From contig NZ_CADFEJ010000002.1 in assembly GCF_902833055.1 (NCBI RefSeq), positions 558,001 through 622,000 of the forward strand: a stretch of 64,000 bases of DNA. Reading direction: 5' to 3'. The notes under the pieces were generated by a model that was not told where the DNA came from, ran no database searches, and saw nothing but the letters and a program-made list of their open reading frames with translations. The stretch is from Burkholderia territorii. GTDB taxonomy: Bacteria; Pseudomonadota; Gammaproteobacteria; Burkholderiales; Burkholderiaceae. The translations under genes were made by a program, and so were the position numbers. Positions 43,609-51,327 of this stretch are shown here, piece after piece. Within the stretch, counting starts at the first letter, position 1. The number at the start of each line of letters is the position of its first letter.

Positions 43609-44529
43609 ATGTTTTCGAATACCACCGATCTCGATCTCCGGCTCATCCGGGTCTTTCTCGCCGTCGTCGACGCACGCGGCATCACGGCCGCCGAGGCCTC
43701 GCTCGGCGTGCGCCAGTCGACGATCAGCACGCAGTTGTCCGCGCTCGAAGCGCGCGTCGGTTTCAAGCTGTGCGATCGCGGCCGTGGCGGCTTTCGGCTG
43801 ACGTCGAAGGGCGAACGCTTCGCGGCCACGGCGCGCACGCTCGTCGCCGCGACGTCCGAGTTCGTCGCGCGGGTGCGCGACATCGACCGCAAGCTGGTCG
43901 GCACGCTGTCGATCGGCCTGATCGGGCAGGCGCCGCTCGTCGAGAACGCGCGCCTGGCCGAGGCGATCGGCGCGTTCCGCAAGCGCGACCAGGCCGTCAC
44001 GTTCTCGATGAAGGTCGCGTCGCCGCAGGAACTCGAGGAAAGCCTCGTCAACAACCAGCTCGATCTCGCGATCGGGTATTTCTGGCATCGCGTGCCGGGG
44101 CTTGACTACACGCCGTTATTTACCGAGCAACAGGTGATCTACTGCGGGCGCGGGCATCCGCTGTTTCATGCGTCGCGGCCCGTGTCGGCCGACGACCTGC
44201 AGGCGCACGACTGGGTATGGCGCACCTATCCGGTGCCCGAGGAGCAGTATCCGCTGCCGGAGCGGCGCGTGACCGCGAGCGCGGACAGCATCGAGGCCGC
44301 GACGATCCTGATCCTGTCGGGCGGCCATCTCGGCTATCTGCCCGCGCATTACGCGGAGCCGTTCGAGCAGCGCGGGCTCGTGAAGGCCATCGGCCGCACG
44401 ACGTTCAGCTTCGATGTGCCGCTGCATCTCGCGATGAAGCGCAGCGCGAACGGCAAGCCGATCGTCGACGCGTTCTGCGAGGATCTGCTGCGCGCGTTCA
44501 ACATCAAGGCGATCGCGCTGGCCGCGTAG
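43609..44529 (+). CDS. LysR-family regulator (polyamine/MFS locus)
   Basis: A 306-residue LTTR. The HTH spans about 8-67 (DLRLIRVFLAVVDARGITAAE, recognition helix RQSTISTQLSALEARVG). The ligand domain contains GTLSIGLIGQAPLVE and AIGYFWHRVPGLDY. It is convergent with the MFS gene, 12 bp apart. It follows the FAD oxidoreductase gene by 135 bp on the same strand. It may control either neighbour. Confidence 0.93.
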   Translation: MFSNTTDLDLRLIRVFLAVVDARGITAAEASLGVRQSTISTQLSALEARVGFKLCDRGRGGFRLTSKGERFAATARTLVAATSEFVARVRDIDRKLVGTLSIGLIGQAPLVENARLAEAIGAFRKRDQAVTFSMKVASPQELEESLVNNQLDLAIGYFWHRVPGLDYTPLFTEQQVIYCGRGHPLFHASRPVSADDLQAHDWVWRTYPVPEEQYPLPERRVTASADSIEAATILILSGGHLGYLPAHYAEPFEQRGLVKAIGRTTFSFDVPLHLAMKRSANGKPIVDAFCEDLLRAFNIKAIALAA

Positions 44530-44541
44530 TGCGGCGCCTGT

Positions 44542-45939
44542 TCAGGCGTCGATGCGCTCGACCTTGCCGACCAGCAGCCCGTACGACAGACTGCCCGCGA
44601 GCGCCATCGCCGCGATATAGGTGATCGCGCGCGAGAAGTCCGCACCATCGACGAGCAGCCCGATCACGATCGGCGTCGCGATCGCCGCGAGGTTGCCGAC
44701 GAGGTTGAACACGCCGCCCGTGAGGCCAAGCAGCCGCGCGGGCGCGAGGCCCGACACCAGTGACCATGTGATCGACGCGAAGCCGTTGCCGAAGAAGGCG
44801 ATCGTCATGAACGCGATCACCCAGCCCGTCGACGTCACGTAGTTCGCGCCGATGATCGAAGTCGAGATCAGCAGCCCCGAGATGATCGGCAGCTTGCGCG
44901 CGAAGCCCTGCGCCGCGCCGCGCCGCATCAGCCAGTCCGACAGCAGGCCCGAGCACAGCACGCCGACGAACGCGGCGAGAAACGGCAGCGACGCGAGAAA
45001 GCCCGACTTGATGAAATCCATCCCGCGATACTTGACGAGATACGTCGGGAACCACGTAAGGAAGAACCACAGCGTCGAGTTCAGCGCGAACTGCCCGAGA
45101 TAGATGCCCCACAGCTTGCGCCGGCCGAGCACGACGCCGAGGTCGCGCCACGTCGACGGCGTGCGCGCGCTGCGCGCGGCGACGCGGTCCTCGAGGTCGA
45201 CGAGGCCACCGCCGTCGCGGATCGACGCGATTTCGGCCGCATTGATGCCGCGAAACGCGCGCGGCTCGCGATACACCGCATACCAGACCGCGGCCCACGC
45301 GATGCCCGCGACGCCGGTCGCGACGAATACCATGTGCCAGCCGAGATGCACCTGCAGCCACGCGAGCACGGGCGTGAGGAACGCGAGGCCGACGAACTGC
45401 CCCGACGTGTAGCCGCCGATTGCGCTGGCGCGCTCGCGAGTCGGGAACCACGTCGTGACCACGCGATTGTTGATCGGATAGGCGGGCGCTTCGAGCGCGC
45501 CCACCGCGAGGCGCAGCACGATCAGCCCGACGAACGATCCGGCGAAGCCGAGCAGCACGGTCGCGGCCGACCACAGCGCGAGCGCACCCGCATACAGCAC
45601 GCGCGGCGACACCTTGTCTACGAGCCAGCCGCCGGGGATCTGCATCAGCGCATAGGTCCAGCCGAATGCCGAGAACACGAGGCCCGCGCGGACGGGATCG
45701 ATGTTCAGTTCCTTGAACAGCGCGGGCGCGGCGATCGACAGGTTGCTGCGGTCGAGATAGTTGATCACGACCGTGACGAACAGCAGCGCGAGGATGATCA
45801 GGCGCTTGCGGCTCGGCGGCGCGGCGACGGCGGCAGCCGCGGACGCCGACATGCGGCCGGTGGAATCGGGTGCGGTGTCGGCATGCGCGGGCGATTGTGC
45901 CGACGGGTTGGCATGCGTGCGCGACGCGGAATGGGCCAC
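44542..45939 (-). CDS. MFS transporter, anion:cation symporter (galactonate/glucarate-type)
   Basis: A 465-residue MFS protein. The opening SRKRLIILALLFVTVVINYLDRSNLSIAAP is the signature of the ACS subfamily that includes ExuT/GudP/DgoT (here split by description: helix 1 with YLDR). The loop motif GGWLVDKVSPR is the cytoplasmic MFS signature. The start is GTG at 45939 with AGGAGA upstream. It takes up organic anions with protons in family members. Whether it serves the polyamine locus or another pathway is unclear. Confidence 0.88.
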   Translation of the reverse strand: MAHSASRTHANPSAQSPAHADTAPDSTGRMSASAAAAVAAPPSRKRLIILALLFVTVVINYLDRSNLSIAAPALFKELNIDPVRAGLVFSAFGWTYALMQIPGGWLVDKVSPRVLYAGALALWSAATVLLGFAGSFVGLIVLRLAVGALEAPAYPINNRVVTTWFPTRERASAIGGYTSGQFVGLAFLTPVLAWLQVHLGWHMVFVATGVAGIAWAAVWYAVYREPRAFRGINAAEIASIRDGGGLVDLEDRVAARSARTPSTWRDLGVVLGRRKLWGIYLGQFALNSTLWFFLTWFPTYLVKYRGMDFIKSGFLASLPFLAAFVGVLCSGLLSDWLMRRGAAQGFARKLPIISGLLISTSIIGANYVTSTGWVIAFMTIAFFGNGFASITWSLVSGLAPARLLGLTGGVFNLVGNLAAIATPIVIGLLVDGADFSRAITYIAAMALAGSLSYGLLVGKVERIDA

Positions 45940-46148
45940 GGTCGTCTCCTGAGTTCTGTGTCGGCCGTCGCCCGCGTGGCGGGGCGGCCGTATCCAATGG
46001 CATTGGGCGAACGTTAGGGCCGTGGCGCGTTGTGCGTCAACATTTGGGCAGGCATCCCCATTAATGGGACGTTGTGCGCTCGATATGTGGGCGTGTGAGG
46101 CGCGCAGCGCGAATGCGCGAGACGTGGGCGAGTGCCGCGCCGGCGCGC

Positions 46149-46517
46149 TTACGTGCTCGCGCTGTCGTCGCGATATCCGCTCTTGCCGTCGAAGATTTCC
46201 TCGAGCGCGGCACGCAGCACGACCGGATCGTGCTCGCCGGGGGCGAGATCAATCACGTAGTGCGTGTTGCCGTCGAGGCGCGCGGCGGTGCGCTCGTCGA
46301 GTTCGACTTCGATCGTGTTGCCCGTGAGCCGAACCTTCAGATCGTTCACGTTCGCGGTGAGCTGGTCGTGCACCATCACCTCGATCGACGTTTGCTCCGG
46401 AAAGCGCAGCAGCGAGAAGCAATAGTTGCGCTCCGCATCGTGGCAGTAGATGTTCGCGAAGCTTTCGTCGTCGTCGACGTCGGACGTGGCCGCGCCGACG
46501 GTGGCATGCAGTTCCAT
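46149..46517 (-). CDS. Hypothetical protein
   Basis: A 122-residue soluble protein I do not recognise. It starts MELHATVGAATSD with an acidic cluster VDDDESFA. A middle segment with alternating hydrophobic residues (SIEVMVHDQLTANVNDLKVRL) suggests a beta-sheet domain. A later segment DERTAARLDGNTHYVIDL follows. GAGAGAAA precedes the ATG. It lies downstream of an HxlR-like gene remnant on the same strand. Confidence 0.6.
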   Translation of the reverse strand: MELHATVGAATSDVDDDESFANIYCHDAERNYCFSLLRFPEQTSIEVMVHDQLTANVNDLKVRLTGNTIEVELDERTAARLDGNTHYVIDLAPGEHDPVVLRAALEEIFDGKSGYRDDSAST

Positions 46518-46544
46518 GTTGTTTCTCTCGATGAATGGGTTATC

Positions 46545-46780
46545 GGGGCGGCGTCGGCTTCGACCTCGTCGCGCGTATCGCACGCCTTCAGCCACGGCCC
46601 GAACTCGCGCATGAATTCGATGCGGGCCGCAGTCGGTTGTCCTGGGCGGTCAGATCGTACTCGATGCGCACCGGCACTTCCGGGTACACGGTGCGCCGCA
46701 CGAAACCGGCGTCCTCGAGCGCGCGCGGATCGAGCGTCGGCATTCGCTGCGAATTACGCAGCAGGTCGACGCGTGGCTCA
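46545..46780 (-). pseudogene. HxlR-family regulator remnant, frameshifted and truncated
   Basis: Translating the minus strand from about 46776 gives RNSQRM, then LDPRALEDAGFVRRTVYPEV followed by PVRIEYDLTAQ, the hallmark wing region of HxlR regulators. After RLRPA (near 46621) the reading frame changes by one base and continues as EFMREFGPWLKAC. The N-terminal HTH helices and a start codon are missing. The end runs into the leader of the 122-residue gene. This is a decayed regulator between that gene and the CaCA exporter. Confidence 0.65.
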
Positions 46781-46809
46781 ACACGTCGTGCTCGAAACGC
46801 ACCGCATTT

Positions 46810-47820
46810 TCAGCGCGTCAGCGTCACGAACAGATAGCCGGCGTATCCGGCGCCGTTCGCCAGCAACGCCCATATCGCGAGCCCGCGCGCACGCGCATTG
46901 ACGCGCAGCCAGACCGCCGCCGCGAGCGTGATGACCACGCCGGTCAGCACTTCGGGGCGCGGCTCCCACGGCGTCAGCATGATGCCGATCGCCGGCAGCA
47001 GCGTGCCCTGGAACACCATCGCGCCGGTGATGTTGCCGAACGCGAGCGTGTCCTTCTTGCGACGGATCCACAGCACGCTGTTGACCTTTTCCGGCAATTC
47101 GGTCGCGATCGGCACGATGATCAGCGACAGCAGCAGCGGCGAGATGCCGAGCAGGTGCGACACGCCCTCGACGCCATGAATGAAGCCCTTCGCCCCGCCG
47201 ACGAGCAGCGCGACGCCGAGCGCGAGTTGCAGCGCGATGGTCGCGAGGTTGGTCGGCAGCCCGGCACGCGACAGGAACATCGCGTGCGGCGCCTCGGTGC
47301 CGTGGCCGGCATCGACGAGCTGCGTCGACGCGCGGAACGTCATCACGACATACATCGCATAGACGCCGACCAGCATCGCCGCGAGGAGCGCGCGCACCGC
47401 CCACACGTGATGCGGAACGAACATCGCAACGGTGGCGAGCGTGAACGCCGCGATGAAGTAGTTCAGGTCGCGCACGAAGCCGCTGCGCTCGGGGGCGATC
47501 GTTCCCGTCAGTCCGCGCGAGCGGATCACGGCGAGCGCCATCAGGAAGGTCGTCAGCGTCGCGAGCATCAGCGGCGCACCGAGAATCGCGCCGACGCCGA
47601 TCTCCTCGTTGACCGCCGCGTTCGACGTGCCGCCGGCGAGCGCGAGCAGCGGCACCATCGTTTCGGGCAGCGCGGTGCCGACGGCGGCGAACAGCGACCC
47701 CGTCACGCCTTCCGAAATCTTCAGGCGCTCGCCGAGATGTTCGAGCGCATTCGTGAAGAGTTCGGCGGCGACCAGGATGACGATCAGCATGAACGCCAGT
47801 TCGACGAGCATCAACGTCAT
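46810..47820 (-). CDS. CaCA-superfamily cation exchanger, probable Mn2+/Ca2+ exporter
   Basis: A 336-residue protein with two homologous halves of the Na_Ca_ex family. The alpha-1 repeat is AAVGTALPETMVPLLAL and the alpha-2 repeat is VPIATELPEKVNSVLW. Both keep the PE acidic pair needed for cation transport. GCGGAGG precedes the ATG. A yybP-ykoY-type leader upstream argues that the substrate is Mn2+ rather than Ca2+, because that riboswitch class senses Mn2+. Its start is coupled by ATGA to a 28-codon leader ORF. Confidence 0.88.
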   Translation of the reverse strand: MTLMLVELAFMLIVILVAAELFTNALEHLGERLKISEGVTGSLFAAVGTALPETMVPLLALAGGTSNAAVNEEIGVGAILGAPLMLATLTTFLMALAVIRSRGLTGTIAPERSGFVRDLNYFIAAFTLATVAMFVPHHVWAVRALLAAMLVGVYAMYVVMTFRASTQLVDAGHGTEAPHAMFLSRAGLPTNLATIALQLALGVALLVGGAKGFIHGVEGVSHLLGISPLLLSLIIVPIATELPEKVNSVLWIRRKKDTLAFGNITGAMVFQGTLLPAIGIMLTPWEPRPEVLTGVVITLAAAVWLRVNARARGLAIWALLANGAGYAGYLFVTLTR

Positions 47821-47903
47821 GCGGCACCTCCGCAGGCAGGCACGCAGGCAGTGGCGAATCGGACGCCGCGAACGAAATGCAGGGGGAAGGCTGAAAGGAA
47901 CAT
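47817..47903 (-). CDS. 28-codon leader ORF coupled to the CaCA exporter
   Basis: ATG at 47903 has CGGAG about six bases upstream. The peptide begins MFLSAFPLHF and ends ACGGAA, with its TGA overlapping the exporter ATG as ATGA. The exporter's own ribosome site (GCGGAGG) lies within this ORF. It sits just after a strong hairpin of the leader, so ribosome loading here could be what the riboswitch controls, with coupling passing the effect to the exporter. No homologue recognised. Confidence 0.5.
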   Translation of the reverse strand: MFLSAFPLHFVRGVRFATACVPACGGAA

Positions 47904-47913
47904 GGGGGCTCCG

Positions 47914-47959
47914 TGGTCGGACGTGGACGAACCATGACGCATCTGCCGACGTCCGACCA
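47914..47959 (-). promoter_or_regulatory. Leader hairpin next to the ribosome site (possible expression platform)
   Basis: A perfect 11-bp inverted repeat: TGGTCGGACGT and ACGTCCGACCA (47949-47959 and 47914-47924 on the minus strand). The distal arm ends directly before CGGAG of the leader ORF. Alternative pairing with the riboswitch 3' edge could expose or block that ribosome site. There is no T-run, so translational control is more likely than termination. Confidence 0.6.
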
Positions 47960-47969
47960 GGAACGACGC

Positions 47970-48090
47970 GATGCGTCGATGGTCTCGCCAGACCAATGCG
48001 GCCGAACGCGCCACGGCCGCCGGCCGAGTGTGTTGACGCGTTCGCTTTCCGGGGAAGGAAAGCAGGCTACTCCCCAAAGACGAAGGGCAG
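47970..48090 (-). ncRNA. yybP-ykoY (manganese) riboswitch
   Basis: On the minus strand the leader contains GGGGAGTAGC (48066-48075) and, about 85 bases later, TGGCGAGACC (centred on 47981-47989). These are the two most conserved loops of the yybP-ykoY motif, which together form the Mn2+ site in known structures. CGTC before the first loop can pair with GACG after the second, as expected for the closing P1 helix. The riboswitch precedes a CaCA cation exchanger. Known members switch on Mn2+ export genes when Mn2+ is high. Confidence 0.85.
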
Positions 48091-48225
48091 TCTAGCCGAG
48101 CCGGCCGCTTTCGGCAAGCGCGTACGGCCATATCCGTTGGCGCGTGCGGTCGAGCCGCCGCGTGACGGATGTCCATGCGGTATCGGGAAGCATGCGGCGC
48201 GCGCGTGAGCGGCATCCTCCGCGCG

Positions 48226-49641
48226 TCACGAAACGCGGGCCGGGAAGTGAAGCGCGAAGGTCGTCCGTCCGTCGCGGCTCACGACCTCGACCCTGCCGCG
48301 ATGCAGCTCGACGATCGACTTCACGATCGCCAGCCCGAGCCCGGCGTTGCGCGCAGCGCCGTGCCGCGACGAATCGATCCGGTAGAAGCGCTCGAAGATC
48401 CGCTCGATCTGCTCGGGCGGAATCGCGGCGCCGCGGTTCGTGACCTCGACGACCGCGTATTCGGGCCGGCTCGATACGGTCAGCTCGATCGTCGATCCGG
48501 CTTCCGCGTGTTCGAGCGCGTTCGAGACGAGATTGCTGACGGCGCGACGGAACAGTGTCGCGTCCGCGACGACGGGCGCCGCGCCGTGCACGTCGAGGCG
48601 CACGCCGGTCTCGTCGGCCAGCGACTGGAAATACGACGCAAGGCGGCGCAGTTCGTGGCCCGCGTCGAGTTCGACCGTCTTCAGGTGTTGTTGCGCATTG
48701 TCCGTGCGCGCGAGAAACAGCATGTTCTCGATCATCCGCTGCAACCGTTCGCATTCCTCGATGTTCGAATCGATCAACGCTTCGTATTCGTCGGCGGTGC
48801 GCGCACGCGACAGCGTGACCTGCGACGAGCTGATCACGTTCGCGAGTGGCGTGCGCATGTCGTGCGCGAGGTCGGACGAAAACTGCGACAGCCGCACGAA
48901 CGCGCGCTCGAGCCGGTCGAGCATCCGGTTGACCGACGTGGCGAGCTCGCGCAGCTCGATCGGGCCGGCGCGCGCATCGAGGCGCGCGGCCAGGTTGTGC
49001 GCCTCGATGCGCGACGTTTGCCGGCCGAGGCTCTCGACCGGGCGCAGGCCGCGCGACGCGACCGCGTGGCCGAGCGCGCCGACCAGCAGCGCGCCGATCG
49101 CGGCCGCGAGCCAGATGTCGACGCGATAGCTTTCGAGCAGCGACTGGCGATCGGCCGCCGTGCGTGCCAGCGCGACCTGAACGGCTTCGCCCGACGGCAG
49201 TGTCGCGCGCGCACGGACGCAGCGCGACGTGCCGATGCCGGGCGGCGAGCACGTGAACGGGCTGGCGGTCTCGCTCGCCGCGCCGGCCGGCTGCGGCCGC
49301 GCGATCACCGACGCGAGCGTATGGCCGGCTTCGTCGGCGTGTTCGACGAGCGGACGGTTCGCATCGTCGTAGATGCCGAGATAGACGCCCGGATGCGACA
49401 GCAGCACCTCGTGAAAGACAGCCGGATCGGCACGCAGCGCGGCCGTCGAGCCGCTCGCCCGCGCGAGCTGCAGGAACTGCTTGAGCTTGCCGGTGATCTC
49501 GATGTCGTCGCGCCGCGTCAACTCGGCGGACAGCGAGCGGTACAGGTACGCGCCGGTCAGCGCGAACACGAGTGCGGCCACGACCGCGAACGCGAGCGTG
49601 AGGCGCCGGAGCAGCGAATAGGGCGCGGCGCCGCTGCTCAC
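48226..49641 (-). CDS. Heavy-metal sensor histidine kinase (IrlS/CusS-like)
   Basis: A 471-residue sensor kinase with two membrane segments flanking a periplasmic domain (about 35-185). A HAMP linker, a HisKA dimerisation domain with the phospho-His in DLAHDMRTPLANV, and an HATPase domain (N-box NLVSNALEH, GLGLAIVK) follow. The start is GTG at 49641, overlapping the regulator stop as GTGA. It would sense periplasmic copper or a related metal and phosphorylate the adjacent regulator. The divergent cop genes support copper as the signal. Confidence 0.93.
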   Translation of the reverse strand: MSSGAAPYSLLRRLTLAFAVVAALVFALTGAYLYRSLSAELTRRDDIEITGKLKQFLQLARASGSTAALRADPAVFHEVLLSHPGVYLGIYDDANRPLVEHADEAGHTLASVIARPQPAGAASETASPFTCSPPGIGTSRCVRARATLPSGEAVQVALARTAADRQSLLESYRVDIWLAAAIGALLVGALGHAVASRGLRPVESLGRQTSRIEAHNLAARLDARAGPIELRELATSVNRMLDRLERAFVRLSQFSSDLAHDMRTPLANVISSSQVTLSRARTADEYEALIDSNIEECERLQRMIENMLFLARTDNAQQHLKTVELDAGHELRRLASYFQSLADETGVRLDVHGAAPVVADATLFRRAVSNLVSNALEHAEAGSTIELTVSSRPEYAVVEVTNRGAAIPPEQIERIFERFYRIDSSRHGAARNAGLGLAIVKSIVELHRGRVEVVSRDGRTTFALHFPARVS

Positions 49642-50309
49642 GCGCGATCCTCGAACACGTAGCCCATTCCGCGGATCGTGTGGATCAGTTTCTTCTCGTA
49701 AGCGTTGTCGATTTTCGCGCGCAGGCGCTTGATCGCCGCATCGACGACGTTCGTGTCGCTGTCGAAATTCATGTCCCAGATCTGCGACGTGATGAAGGTG
49801 CGCGTCAGCACCTCGCCCTCGCGTTCCGCGAGCAGCTGCAGCAGCGCGAACTCCTGCGCGGTCAGGTCGATGCGGGCGTCGGCGCGCCGCACGCGGCGCT
49901 TGATCAGGTCGACTTCGAGATCGGCGATGTGCAGGATGTCGCGGGCATTGCGCGGCACGCGCCGCAGCAGCGAGCGGATGCGGGCGAGGAATTCCGCGTA
50001 TGCGAACGGCTTGAGCAGGTAGTCGTCGGCACCCAGTTCGAGGCCGGTGACCTTGTCCTCGGTCGCTTCCCGGGCCGTGAGCAGCAGCACCGGCGTCTGC
50101 TTCTGCGCGCGCAGCCGCCGGAGCACCTCGAAGCCGTCGAGTTCCGGCAGCATCACGTCGAGCACGACGAGATCGAAATCCTCGTGCAGCGCGAGGAACA
50201 GCCCGTCCTGGCCGTTTTCGGCCACGTCGACCGTGTAGCTCGCCTCCGTCAGCCCCTTGCGGAGGTACGACGCCATCTTCGGTTCGTCTTCGACTATCAG
50301 TATCCGCAT
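49638..50309 (-). CDS. OmpR-type heavy-metal response regulator (CopR/IrlR-like)
   Basis: A 223-residue regulator. The receiver has D51 as phospho-acceptor (VVLDVMLPELDG), with acidic residues at 8-9 and a Lys in LLKPFAY. A C-terminal winged HTH ends in YEKKLIHTIRGMGYVFED, the usual OmpR-family closing. The start at 50309 was chosen because it opens MRILIVEDE. It probably binds the long inverted repeat at 50394-50459 that separates it from the cop genes. Confidence 0.95.
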   Translation of the reverse strand: MRILIVEDEPKMASYLRKGLTEASYTVDVAENGQDGLFLALHEDFDLVVLDVMLPELDGFEVLRRLRAQKQTPVLLLTAREATEDKVTGLELGADDYLLKPFAYAEFLARIRSLLRRVPRNARDILHIADLEVDLIKRRVRRADARIDLTAQEFALLQLLAEREGEVLTRTFITSQIWDMNFDSDTNVVDAAIKRLRAKIDNAYEKKLIHTIRGMGYVFEDRA

Positions 50310-50393
50310 GGTGAAGCAGGCCGTTCGTGATTCCAGCCGGTGAGTGTAATGCGTGAGTTTACGGCACGGCGCGTGCCCGAAAGATGACGGCCG

Positions 50394-50459
50394 GATGACG
50401 GAATTTTCATGAAGCGCGCGAGCGATGCGGCGATCGCGCTTCATGAAAATCCGGTCATC
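50394..50459. promoter_or_regulatory. 25-bp inverted repeat operator between copR-like and cop genes
   Basis: Left arm at 50394-50418 and right arm at 50435-50459 match as an inverted repeat at 23 of 25 positions. The core is ATTTTCATGAAGCGCG with flanking GATGAC. To the left, an additional GATGACGG copy (50384-50391) gives tandem half-sites, as expected for OmpR-family metal regulators. It lies at a divergent promoter, so both the sensor/regulator pair and the cop operon can be controlled from it. Confidence 0.75.
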
Positions 50460-50576
50460 TTTCGACCATGTCGCCGTCACGGCGGTGGCGATAAGCTGCG
50501 GCCGTCTCGTATCCGGAGCGCGTCGTCGCGGCGCCGCTCCCGTTCATTCGGTCATTGTTTGCCTGATTCCGCATCC

Positions 50577-50945
50577 ATGTCGTACTGGCGCAAATTCATC
50601 CTCGTCGTGTTGCTGGCGCTGTGCGTGCCGATCCAGTCGTTCGCGGCCGTGTCGACGCAATGCGCGGGCGCGGCCGTGCCGCATGCGGGGGCCGATGCGT
50701 CGGCTGCATCGCAGGCGATGCCGAGCGTGCACGGCGAACGGCATCGGCACGGCGAACACGCACGCGATGCTACGCGTTGTTCCGCTTGCGGATCTTGCTG
50801 TTTCGGCTCGGGTATCGCGCAGGTGCCTGCCGTGCCCGTGACGTCGGACGGCGGCCGCGCGATCGTTTCCTCCGTGCCGTCGGTGGTCGCCGTGTCGTTC
50901 CTGACCGGCGGTATCGACCGGCCGCCGCGCCGGAATCCCGTCTAG
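50577..50945 (+). CDS. Small secreted Cys/His-rich protein heading the cop operon (CopL/CzcI-like)
   Basis: A 122-residue protein. A signal peptide (residues 1-23, ending SFA) precedes a mature region with many His (HGERHRHGEHARD) and a Cys cluster RCSACGSCCFG. Close to its end is GGIDRPPR, resembling the Pro/Arg-rich end of CopL and CzcI-type leader proteins. Such proteins are periplasmic metal-responsive factors. It is the first gene after the divergent operator, so it would be the most proximal cop product. Exact role is inferred. Confidence 0.75.
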   Translation: MSYWRKFILVVLLALCVPIQSFAAVSTQCAGAAVPHAGADASAASQAMPSVHGERHRHGEHARDATRCSACGSCCFGSGIAQVPAVPVTSDGGRAIVSSVPSVVAVSFLTGGIDRPPRRNPV

Positions 50946-51033
50946 TCCGTGTCCGTGGCCGACCGGCCGCGATCCGCAAACCGTGCCGGCGAATGCTCGA
51001 CGCCGGCCGCACGATTCACGACGAGATACATCC

Positions 51034-51327
51034 ATGCGATCGATAACTGCGGCGCTGCTTGGCGCGGCGGCCCTCGTGCCGTCGCTCGCGCCCGCGCAAA
51101 CCAATTTTCCCGATCCGGCCGACGCGGCCGCATCGGTGCCGGACGTCACGGTGACGTCCGCGTTCGACGGTTACACGCCATATCGGGACGATGCAGGCCC
51201 GGGCTGGAAGCAACTGAACCGGGACGTGATGGCACGGCCCGCGAAGGGCAACGTCACCGGACACGCGAGACCCGGAAACGCGGCAGGCGGCACGGCCCAT
51301 TCGATGCACGGAGAGGCCGCGCGATGA
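51034..51327 (+). CDS. Small secreted hypothetical protein of the cop operon
   Basis: A 97-residue protein with a signal peptide (MRSITAALLGAAALVPSLAPA). The mature part contains Pro, Asp and Ser-rich stretches (FPDPADAAASVPDVT) and aromatic residues (FDGYTPYRDD), ending in His/Met (HSMHGEAAR). No family is recognised. It ends in ATGA overlap with the TolC-family gene, so the two are co-translated. It lies 88 bp after the CopL-like gene. Confidence 0.7.
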   Translation: MRSITAALLGAAALVPSLAPAQTNFPDPADAAASVPDVTVTSAFDGYTPYRDDAGPGWKQLNRDVMARPAKGNVTGHARPGNAAGGTAHSMHGEAAR

